A DNA stretch of 64,000 nt, from positions 11,718,001 through 11,782,000 of the forward strand of contig CM082587.2 of assembly GCA_040954595.2 (NCBI GenBank), read 5' to 3'. Below the pieces are notes generated by a model. It made no database searches. It was not told the origin of the DNA and worked only from the letters and a program-made list of their open reading frames with translations. Shown here one piece after another: positions 1 to 11,600 of this stretch (positions are counted from its first letter, which is position 1; the number at the start of each line of letters is the position of its first letter). Position numbers and translations under genes: made by a program. Source of the DNA: Balanoglossus misakiensis. Its lineage: Eukaryota > Hemichordata.

Positions 1-2193
1 TTTGCCTATTCTAGATTCTTACGTGCCATTGGAGAGCTCCATTGACTGGTCATTCATACTGTTTTCATTCATTCATTGCGGCATCAATATATTTTATCTA
101 TTCTAGCCAAAGAGCTTGGCACCTGTTGAAATGAACTCATCTGCTGTGGGCCAGTTTATTGGTGGCAGTTGAGCTGAGGAGAGCACCTTCCTTCCCGGCA
201 CGCCACCAAGTAAAGTTCCACGCCGCCCACCACAGATGCCAGCATTCATTCATGCGAGTGAGTGTAATTGCAAATTTGCCTATTCTAGATCTGTAATGGA
301 AATGGAGAAAGTACCTTATATTTTCTGTAAAATAGACATTTAATTGGCAAGCCGTCCTGCATCAATTATTAATTGTGTACATGCACTAAAGCGCCCTCAC
401 TGCTGGGTGTGTTGTATGGTCTTTAACCCTGTTTCAAATTAGAGTACTTTCTGCAATTTCAAGACAGATCTTACGTGCCATTGGAGAGCTCCATTGACTG
501 GTCATTCATACTGTTTTCATTCATTCATTGCGGCATCAATATATTTTATCTATTCTAGCCAAAGAGCTTGGCACCTGTTGAAATGAACTCATCTGCTGTG
601 GGCCAGTTTATTGGTGGCAGTTGAGCTGAGGAGAGCACCTTCCTTCCCGGCACGCCACCAAGTAAAGTTCCACGCCGCCCACCACAGATGCCAGCATTCA
701 TTCATGCGAGTGAGTGTAATTGCAAATTTGCCTATTCTAGAATTACGTGCCATTGGAGAGCTCCATTGACTGGTCATTCATACTGTTTTCATTCATTCAT
801 TGCGGCATCAATATATTTTATCTATTCTAGCCAAAGAGCTTGGCACCTGTTGAAATGAACTCATCTGCTGTGGGCCAGTTTATTGGTGGCAGTTGAGCTG
901 AGGAGAGCACCTTCCTTCCCGGCACGCCACCAAGTAAAGTTCCACGCCGCCCACCACAGATGCCAGCATTCATTCATGCGAGTGAGTGTAATTGCAAATT
1001 TGCCTATTCTAGATCTGTAATGGAAATGGAGAAAGTACCTTATATTTTCTGTAAAATAGACATTTAATTGGCAAGCCGTCCTGCATCAATTATGAATTGT
1101 GTACATGCACTAAAGCGCCCTCACTGCTGGGTGTGTTGTATGGTCTTTAACCCTGTTTCAAATTAGAGTACTTTCTGCAATTTCAAGACAGATCTTACGT
1201 GCCATTGGAGAGCTCCATTGACTGGTCATTCATACTGTTTTCATTCATTCATTGCGGCATCAATATATTTTATCTATTCTAGCCAAAGAGCTTGGCACCT
1301 GTTGAAATGAACTCATCTGCTGTGGGCCAGTTTATTGGTGGCAGTTGAGCTGAGGAGAGCACCTTCCTTCCCGGCACGCCACCAAGTAAAGTTCCACGCC
1401 GCCCACCACAGATGCCAGCATTCATTCATGCGAGTGAGTGTAATTGCAAATTTGCCTATTCTAGATCTGTAATGGAAATGGAGAAAGTACCTTATATTTT
1501 CTGTAAAATAGACATTTAATTGGCAAGCCGTCCTGCATCAATTATGAATTGTGTACATGCACTAAAGCGCCCTCACTGCTGGGTGTGTTGTATGGTCTTT
1601 AACCCTGTTTCAAATTAGAGTACTTTCTGCAATTTCAAGACAGATCTTACGTGCCATTGGAGAGCTCCATTGACTGGTCATTCATACTGTTTTCATTCAT
1701 TCATTTCGGCATCAATATATTTTATCTATTCTAGCCAAAGAGCTTGGCACCTGTTGAAATGAACTCATCTGCTGTGGGCCAGTTTATTGGTGGCAGTTGA
1801 GCTGAGAAGAGCACCTTCCTTCCCGGCACGCCACCAAGTAAAGTTCCACGCCGCCCACCACAGATGCCAGCATTCATTCATGCGAGTGAGTGTAATTGCA
1901 AATTTGCCTATTCTAGAATCTTACGTGCCATTGGAGAGCTCCATTGACTGGTCATTCATACTGTTTTCATTCATTCATTGCGGCATCAATATATTTTATC
2001 TATTCTAGCCAAAGAGCTTGGCACCTGTTGAAATGAACTCATCTGCTGTGGGCCAGTTTATTGGTGGCAGTTGAGCTGAGGAGAGCACCTTCCTTCCCGG
2101 GACGCCACCAAGTAAAGTTCCACGCCGCCCACCACAGATGCCAGCATTCATTCATGCGAGTGAGTGTAATTGCAAATTTGCCTATTCTAGATT

Positions 2194-2645
2194 CTTACGT
2201 GCCATTGGAGAGCTCCATTGACTGGTCATTCATACTGTTTTCATTCATTCATTGCGGCATCAATATATTTTATCTATTCTAGCCAAAGAGCTTGGCACCT
2301 GTTGAAATGAACTCATCTGCTGTGGGCCAGTTTATTGGTGGCAGTTGAGCTGAGGAGAGCACCTTCCTTCCCGGCACGCCACCAAGTAAAGTTCCACGCC
2401 GCCCACCACAGATGCCAGCATTCATTCATGCGAGTGAGTGTAATTGCAAATTTGCCTATTCTAGATCTGTAATGGAAATGGAGAAAGTACCTTATATTTT
2501 CTGTAAAATAGACATTTAATTGGCAAGCCGTCCTGCATCAATTATTAATTGTGTACATGCACTAAAGCGCCCTCACTGCTGGGTGTGTTGTATGGTCTTT
2601 AACCCTGTTTCAAATTAGAGTACTTTCTGCAATTTCAAGACAGAT
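2194..2645. repeat. Representative long satellite unit (A+B, 452 bp)
   Basis: Segment A covers 2194-2465, from CTTACGTGCC to TTCTAGA. It contains ATTCATTCATT runs and a central part, CTCATCTGCTGTGGGCCAG, that is also recognisable in the diverged locus at 30300. Segment B covers 2466-2645, from TCTGTAATGG to AAGACAGAT. The main variable positions are G or T in AATTAT(G/T)AATTG of B, GAGGAG or GAGAAG in A, and TTATCTATT or TTATGTATT in A. Confidence 0.95.
2466..2645. repeat. Segment B insert of the satellite (180 bp)
   Basis: This segment is present in long units and absent in short ones, always at the same point of A. Both of its edges lie in the hexamer AGATCT: the left edge reads CTAGATCTGTAATGG and the right edge AAGACAGATCTTACG. 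The ends therefore form an 8-base inverted repeat (AGATCTGT / ACAGATCT), and the two AGATCT words are also direct repeats. That would suit a small inserted element such as a MITE or SINE-like piece, but no family is recognised and no copy outside the arrays was seen in this window. Confidence 0.6.
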
Positions 2646-5600
2646 CTTACGTGCCATTGGAGAGCTCCATTGACTGGTCATTCATACTGTTTTCATTCAT
2701 TCATTGCGGCATCAATATATTTTATCTATTCTAGCCAAAGAGCTTGGCACCTGTTGAAATGAACTCATCTGCTGTGGGCCAGTTTATTGGTGGCAGTTGA
2801 GCTGAGGAGAGCACCTTCCTTCCCGGCACGCCACCAAGTAAAGTTCCACGCCGCCCACCACAGATGCCAGCATTCATTCATGCGAGTGAGTGTAATTGCA
2901 AATTTGCCTATTCTAGAATTACGTGCCATTGGAGAGCTCCATTGACTGGTCATTCATACTGTTTTCATTCATTCATTGCGGCATCAATATATTTTATCTA
3001 TTCTAGCCAAAGAGCTTGGCACCTGTTGAAATGAACTCATCTGCTGTGGGCCAGTTTATTGGTGGCAGTTGAGCTGAGGAGAGCACCTTCCTTCCCGGCA
3101 CGCCACCAAGTAAAGTTCCACGCCGCCCACCACAGATGCCAGCATTCATTCATGCGAGTGAGTGTAATTGCAAATTTGCCTATTCTAGATCTGTAATGGA
3201 AATGGAGAAAGTACCTTATATTTTCTGTAAAATAGACATTTAATTGGCAAGCCGTCCTGCATCAATTATGAATTGTGTACATGCACTAAAGCGCCCTCAC
3301 TGCTGGGTGTGTTGTATGGTCTTTAACCCTGTTTCAAATTAGAGTACTTTCTGCAATTTCAAGACAGATCTTACGTGCCATTGGAGAGCTCCATTGACTG
3401 GTCATTCATACTGTTTTCATTCATTCATTGCGGCATCAATATATTTTATCTATTCTAGCCAAAGAGCTTGGCACCTGTTGAAATGAACTCATCTGCTGTG
3501 GGCCAGTTTATTGGTGGCAGTTGAGCTGAGGAGAGCACCTTCCTTCCCGGCACGCCACCAAGTAAAGTTCCACGCCGCCCACCACAGATGCCAGCATTCA
3601 TTCATGCGAGTGAGTGTAATTGCAAATTTGCCTATTCTAGATCTGTAATGGAAATGGAGAAAGTACCTTATATTTTCTGTAAAATAGACATTTAATTGGC
3701 AAGCCGTCCTGCATCAATTATTAATTGTGTACATGCACTAAAGCGCCCTCACTGCTGGGTGTGTTGTATGGTCTTTAACCCTGTTTCAAATTAGAGTACT
3801 TTCTGCAATTTCAAGACAGATCTTACGTGCCATTGGAGAGCTCCATTGACTGGTCATTCATACTGTTTTCATTCATTCATTGCGGCATCAATATATTTTA
3901 TCTATTCTAGCCAAAGAGCTTGGCACCTGTTGAAATGAACTCATCTGCTGTGGGCCAGTTTATTGGTGGCAGTTGAGCTGAGAAGAGCACCTTCCTTCCC
4001 GGCACGCCACCAAGTAAAGTTCCACGCCGCCCACCACAGATGCCAGCATTCATTCATGCGAGTGAGTGTAATTGCAAATTTGCCTATTCTAGATCTGTAA
4101 TGGAAATGGAGAAAGTACCTTATATTTTCTGTAAAATAGACATTTAATTGGCAAGCCGTCCTGCATCAATTATGAATTGTGTACATGCACTAAAGCGCCC
4201 TCACTGCTGGGTGTGTTGTATGGTCTTTAACCCTGTTTCAAATTAGAGTACTTTCTGCAATTTCAAGACAGATCTTACGTGCCATTGGAGAGCTCCATTG
4301 ACTGGTCATTCATACTGTTTTCATTCATTCATTGCGGCATCAATATATTTTATCTATTCTAGCCAAAGAGCTTGGCACCTGTTGAAATGAACTCATCTGC
4401 TGTGGGCCAGTTTATTGGTGGCAGTTGAGCTGAGGAGAGCACCTTCCTTCCCGGCACGCCACCAAGTAAAGTTCCACGCCGCCCACCACAGATGCCAGCA
4501 TTCATTCATGCGAGTGAGTGTAATTGCAAATTTGCCTATTCTAGATCTGTAATGGAAATGGAGAAAGTACCTTATATTTTCTGTAAAATAGACATTTAAT
4601 TGGCAAGCCGTCCTGCATCAATTATGAATTGTGTACATGCACTAAAGCGCCCTCACTGCTGGGTGTGTTGTATGGTCTTTAACCCTGTTTCAAATTAGAG
4701 TACTTTCTGCAATTTCAAGACAGATCTTACGTGCCATTGGAGAGCTCCATTGACTGGTCATTCATACTGTTTTCATTCATTCATTGCGGCATCAATATAT
4801 TTTATCTATTCTAGCCAAAGAGCTTGGCACCTGTTGAAATGAACTCATCTGCTGTGGGCCAGTTTATTGGTGGCAGTTGAGCTGAGGAGAGCACCTTCCT
4901 TCCCGGCACGCCACCAAGTAAAGTTCCACGCCGCCCACCACAGATGCCAGCATTCATTCATGCGAGTGAGTGTAATTGCAAATTTGCCTATTCTAGATCT
5001 GTAATGGAAATGGAGAAAGTACCTTATATTTTCTGTAAAATAGACATTTAATTGGCAAGCCGTCCTGCATCAATTATGAATTGTGTACATGCACTAAAGC
5101 GCCCTCACTGCTGGGTGTGTTGTATGGTCTTTAACCCTGTTTCAAATTAGAGTACTTTCTGCAATTTCAAGACAGATCTTACGTGCCATTGGAGAGCTCC
5201 ATTGACTGGTCATTCATACTGTTTTCATTCATTCATTGCGGCATCAATATATTTTATCTATTCTAGCCAAAGAGCTTGGCACCTGTTGAAATGAACTCAT
5301 CTGCTCTGGGCCAGTTTATTGGTGGCAGTTGAGCTGAGGAGAGCACCTTCCTTCCCGGCACGCCACCAAGTAAAGTTCCACGCCGCCCACCACAGATGCC
5401 AGCATTCATTCATGCGAGTGAGTGTAATTGCAAATTTGCCTATTCTAGATCTGTAATGGAAATGGAGAAAGTACCTTATATTTTCTGTAAAATAGACATT
5501 TAATTGGCAAGCCGTCCTGCATCAATTATGAATTGTGTACATGCACTAAAGCGCCCTCACTGCTGGGTGTGTTGTATGGTCTTTAACCCTGTTTCAAATT

Positions 5601-8600
5601 AGAGTACTTTCTGCAATTTCAAGACAGATCTTACGTGCCATTGGAGAGCTCCATTGACTGGTCATTCATACTGTTTTCATTCATTCATTGCGGCATCAAT
5701 ATATTTTATCTATTCTAGCCAAAGAGCTTGGCACCTGTTGAAATGAACTCATCTGCTGTGGGCCAGTTTATTGGTGGCAGTTGAGCTGAGAAGAGCACCT
5801 TCCTTCCCGGCACGCCACCAAGTAAAGTTCCACGCCGCCCACCACAGATGCCAGCATTCATTCATGCGAGTGAGTGTAATTGCAAATTTGCCTATTCTAG
5901 AATCTTACGTGCCATTGGAGAGCTCCATTGACTGGTCATTCATACTGTTTTCATTCATTCATTGCGGCATCAATATATTTTATCTATTCTAGCCAAAGAG
6001 CTTGGCACCTGTTGAAATGAACTCATCTGCTGTGGGCCAGTTTATTGGTGGCAGTTGAGCTGAGGAGAGCACCTTCCTTCCCGGGACGCCACCAAGTAAA
6101 GTTCCACGCCGCCCACCACAGATGCCAGCATTCATTCATGCGAGTGAGTGTAATTGCAAATTTGCCTATTCTAGATTCTTACGTGCCATTGGAGAGCTCC
6201 ATTGACTGGTCATTCATACTGTTTTCATTCATTCATTGCGGCATCAATATATTTTATCTATTCTAGCCAAAGAGCTTGGCACCTGTTGAAATGAACTCAT
6301 CTGCTGTGGGCCAGTTTATTGGTGGCAGTTGAGCTGAGGAGAGCACCTTCCTTCCCGGCACGCCACCAAGTAAAGTTCCACGCCGCCCACCACAGATGCC
6401 AGCATTCATTCATGCGAGTGAGTGTAATTGCAAATTTGCCTATTCTAGATCTGTAATGGAAATGGAGAAAGTACCTTATATTTTCTGTAAAATAGACATT
6501 TAATTGGCAAGCCGTCCTGCATCAATTATTAATTGTGTACATGCACTAAAGCGCCCTCACTGCTGGGTGTGTTGTATGGTCTTTAACCCTGTTTCAAATT
6601 AGAGTACTTTCTGCAATTTCAAGACAGATCTTACGTGCCATTGGAGAGCTCCATTGACTGGTCATTCATACTGTTTTCATTCATTCATTGCGGCATCAAT
6701 ATATTTTATCTATTCTAGCCAAAGAGCTTGGCACCTGTTGAAATGAACTCATCTGCTGTGGGCCAGTTTATTGGTGGCAGTTGAGCTGAGGAGAGCACCT
6801 TCCTTCCCGGCACGCCACCAAGTAAAGTTCCACGCCGCCCACCACAGATGCCAGCATTCATTCATGCGAGTGAGTGTAATTGCAAATTTGCCTATTCTAG
6901 AATTACGTGCCATTGGAGAGCTCCATTGACTGGTCATTCATACTGTTTTCATTCATTCATTGCGGCATCAATATATTTTATCTATTCTAGCCAAAGAGCT
7001 TGGCACCTGTTGAAATGAACTCATCTGCTGTGGGCCAGTTTATTGGTGGCAGTTGAGCTGAGGAGAGCACCTTCCTTCCCGGCACGCCACCAAGTAAAGT
7101 TCCACGCCGCCCACCACAGATGCCAGCATTCATTCATGCGAGTGAGTGTAATTGCAAATTTGCCTATTCTAGATCTGTAATGGAAATGGAGAAAGTACCT
7201 TATATTTTCTGTAAAATAGACATTTAATTGGCAAGCCGTCCTGCATCAATTATGAATTGTGTACATGCACTAAAGCGCCCTCACTGCTGGGTGTGTTGTA
7301 TGGTCTTTAACCCTGTTTCAAATTAGAGTACTTTCTGCAATTTCAAGACAGATCTTACGTGCCATTGGAGAGCTCCATTGACTGGTCATTCATACTGTTT
7401 TCATTCATTCATTGCGGCATCAATATATTTTATCTATTCTAGCCAAAGAGCTTGGCACCTGTTGAAATGAACTCATCTGCTGTGGGCCAGTTTATTGGTG
7501 GCAGTTGAGCTGAGGAGAGCACCTTCCTTCCCGGCACGCCACCAAGTAAAGTTCCACGCCGCCCACCACAGATGCCAGCATTCATTCATGCGAGTGAGTG
7601 TAATTGCAAATTTGCCTATTCTAGATCTGTAATGGAAATGGAGAAAGTACCTTATATTTTCTGTAAAATAGACATTTAATTGGCAAGCCGTCCTGCATCA
7701 ATTATGAATTGTGTACATGCACTAAAGCGCCCTCACTGCTGGGTGTGTTGTATGGTCTTTAACCCTGTTTCAAATTAGAGTACTTTCTGCAATTTCAAGA
7801 CAGATCTTACGTGCCATTGGAGAGCTCCATTGACTGGTCATTCATACTGTTTTCATTCATTCATTTCGGCATCAATATATTTTATCTATTCTAGCCAAAG
7901 AGCTTGGCACCTGTTGAAATGAACTCATCTGCTGTGGGCCAGTTTATTGGTGGCAGTTGAGCTGAGAAGAGCACCTTCCTTCCCGGCACGCCACCAAGTA
8001 AAGTTCCACGCCGCCCACCACAGATGCCAGCATTCATTCATGCGAGTGAGTGTAATTGCAAATTTGCCTATTCTAGAATCTTACGTGCCATTGGAGAGCT
8101 CCATTGACTGGTCATTCATACTGTTTTCATTCATTCATTGCGGCATCAATATATTTTATCTATTCTAGCCAAAGAGCTTGGCACCTGTTGAAATGAACTC
8201 ATCTGCTGTGGGCCAGTTTATTGGTGGCAGTTGAGCTGAGGAGAGCACCTTCCTTCCCGGGACGCCACCAAGTAAAGTTCCACGCCGCCCACCACAGATG
8301 CCAGCATTCATTCATGCGAGTGAGTGTAATTGCAAATTTGCCTATTCTAGATTCTTACGTGCCATTGGAGAGCTCCATTGACTGGTCATTCATACTGTTT
8401 TCATTCATTCATTGCGGCATCAATATATTTTATCTATTCTAGCCAAAGAGCTTGGCACCTGTTGAAATGAACTCATCTGCTGTGGGCCAGTTTATTGGTG
8501 GCAGTTGAGCTGAGGAGAGCACCTTCCTTCCCGGCACGCCACCAAGTAAAGTTCCACGCCGCCCACCACAGATGCCAGCATTCATTCATGCGAGTGAGTG

Positions 8601-11600
8601 TAATTGCAAATTTGCCTATTCTAGATCTGTAATGGAAATGGAGAAAGTACCTTATATTTTCTGTAAAATAGACATTTAATTGGCAAGCCGTCCTGCATCA
8701 ATTATTAATTGTGTACATGCACTAAAGCGCCCTCACTGCTGGGTGTGTTGTATGGTCTTTAACCCTGTTTCAAATTAGAGTACTTTCTGCAATTTCAAGA
8801 CAGATCTTACGTGCCATTGGAGAGCTCCATTGACTGGTCATTCATACTGTTTTCATTCATTCATTGCGGCATCAATATATTTTATCTATTCTAGCCAAAG
8901 AGCTTGGCACCTGTTGAAATGAACTCATCTGCTGTGGGCCAGTTTATTGGTGGCAGTTGAGCTGAGGAGAGCACCTTCCTTCCCGGCACGCCACCAAGTA
9001 AAGTTCCACGCCGCCCACCACAGATGCCAGCATTCATTCATGCGAGTGAGTGTAATTGCAAATTTGCCTATTCTAGAATTACGTGCCATTGGAGAGCTCC
9101 ATTGACTGGTCATTCATACTGTTTTCATTCATTCATTGCGGCATCAATATATTTTATCTATTCTAGCCAAAGAGCTTGGCACCTGTTGAAATGAACTCAT
9201 CTGCTGTGGGCCAGTTTATTGGTGGCAGTTGAGCTGAGGAGAGCACCTTCCTTCCCGGCACGCCACCAAGTAAAGTTCCACGCCGCCCACCACAGATGCC
9301 AGCATTCATTCATGCGAGTGAGTGTAATTGCAAATTTGCCTATTCTAGATCTGTAATGGAAATGGAGAAAGTACCTTATATTTTCTGTAAAATAGACATT
9401 TAATTGGCAAGCCGTCCTGCATCAATTATGAATTGTGTACATGCACTAAAGCGCCCTCACTGCTGGGTGTGTTGTATGGTCTTTAACCCTGTTTCAAATT
9501 AGAGTACTTTCTGCAATTTCAAGACAGATCTTACGTGCCATTGGAGAGCTCCATTGACTGGTCATTCATACTGTTTTCATTCATTCATTGCGGCATCAAT
9601 ATATTTTATCTATTCTAGCCAAAGAGCTTGGCACCTGTTGAAATGAACTCATCTGCTGTGGGCCAGTTTATTGGTGGCAGTTGAGCTGAGGAGAGCACCT
9701 TCCTTCCCGGCACGCCACCAAGTAAAGTTCCACGCCGCCCACCACAGATGCCAGCATTCATTCATGCGAGTGAGTGTAATTGCAAATTTGCCTATTCTAG
9801 ATCTGTAATGGAAATGGAGAAAGTACCTTATATTTTCTGTAAAATAGACATTTAATTGGCAAGCCGTCCTGCATCAATTATTAATTGTGTACATGCACTA
9901 AAGCGCCCTCACTGCTGGGTGTGTTGTATGGTCTTTAACCCTGTTTCAAATTAGAGTACTTTCTGCAATTTCAAGACAGATCTTACGTGCCATTGGAGAG
10001 CTCCATTGACTGGTCATTCATACTGTTTTCATTCATTCATTGCGGCATCAATATATTTTATCTATTCTAGCCAAAGAGCTTGGCACCTGTTGAAATGAAC
10101 TCATCTGCTGTGGGCCAGTTTATTGGTGGCAGTTGAGCTGAGAAGAGCACCTTCCTTCCCGGCACGCCACCAAGTAAAGTTCCACGCCGCCCACCACAGA
10201 TGCCAGCATTCATTCATGCGAGTGAGTGTAATTGCAAATTTGCCTATTCTAGATCTGTAATGGAAATGGAGAAAGTACCTTATATTTTCTGTAAAATAGA
10301 CATTTAATTGGCAAGCCGTCCTGCATCAATTATGAATTGTGTACATGCACTAAAGCGCCCTCACTGCTGGGTGTGTTGTATGGTCTTTAACCCTGTTTCA
10401 AATTAGAGTACTTTCTGCAATTTCAAGACAGATCTTACGTGCCATTGGAGAGCTCCATTGACTGGTCATTCATACTGTTTTCATTCATTCATTGCGGCAT
10501 CAATATATTTTATCTATTCTAGCCAAAGAGCTTGGCACCTGTTGAAATGAACTCATCTGCTGTGGGCCAGTTTATTGGTGGCAGTTGAGCTGAGGAGAGC
10601 ACCTTCCTTCCCGGCACGCCACCAAGTAAAGTTCCACGCCGCCCACCACAGATGCCAGCATTCATTCATGCGAGTGAGTGTAATTGCAAATTTGCCTATT
10701 CTAGATCTGTAATGGAAATGGAGAAAGTACCTTATATTTTCTGTAAAATAGACATTTAATTGGCAAGCCGTCCTGCATCAATTATGAATTGTGTACATGC
10801 ACTAAAGCGCCCTCACTGCTGGGTGTGTTGTATGGTCTTTAACCCTGTTTCAAATTAGAGTACTTTCTGCAATTTCAAGACAGATCTTACGTGCCATTGG
10901 AGAGCTCCATTGACTGGTCATTCATACTGTTTTCATTCATTCATTGCGGCATCAATATATTTTATCTATTCTAGCCAAAGAGCTTGGCACCTGTTGAAAT
11001 GAACTCATCTGCTGTGGGCCAGTTTATTGGTGGCAGTTGAGCTGAGGAGAGCACCTTCCTTCCCGGCACGCCACCAAGTAAAGTTCCACGCCGCCCACCA
11101 CAGATGCCAGCATTCATTCATGCGAGTGAGTGTAATTGCAAATTTGCCTATTCTAGATCTGTAATGGAAATGGAGAAAGTACCTTATATTTTCTGTAAAA
11201 TAGACATTTAATTGGCAAGCCGTCCTGCATCAATTATGAATTGTGTACATGCACTAAAGCGCCCTCACTGCTGGGTGTGTTGTATGGTCTTTAACCCTGT
11301 TTCAAATTAGAGTACTTTCTGCAATTTCAAGACAGATCTTACGTGCCATTGGAGAGCTCCATTGACTGGTCATTCATACTGTTTTCATTCATTCATTGCG
11401 GCATCAATATATTTTATCTATTCTAGCCAAAGAGCTTGGCACCTGTTGAAATGAACTCATCTGCTGTGGGCCAGTTTATTGGTGGCAGTTGAGCTGAGGA
11501 GAGCACCTTCCTTCCCGGCACGCCACCAAGTAAAGTTCCACGCCGCCCACCACAGATGCCAGCATTCATTCATGCGAGTGAGTGTAATTGCAAATTTGCC

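Larger units (their letters stand above)
1646..7805. repeat. One 6,160-bp higher-order repeat of array 1
   Basis: This stretch runs from one short unit carrying a private T (CATTTCGGC, T at 1706) to the next unit with the same change (T at 7866). The two lie exactly 6,160 bp apart. The block is the 3,984-bp and 2,176-bp sub-blocks together. The same marked unit recurs at 38562 in array 2 and at 58525 in array 3. Confidence 0.9.

Noticed and set aside
589-777. Repeated 62-63 residue minus-strand open frames in the satellite
   Set aside because: Present only where the short joint happens to keep the frame open; no known domain, and the bases are the same satellite.
1787-2282. Repeated 73-residue plus-strand open frames in the satellite (all arrays)
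   Set aside because: They start at TTG rather than ATG, depend on the A-A joint reading, and are identical only because the satellite is homogeneous; no domain or coding pattern is seen.
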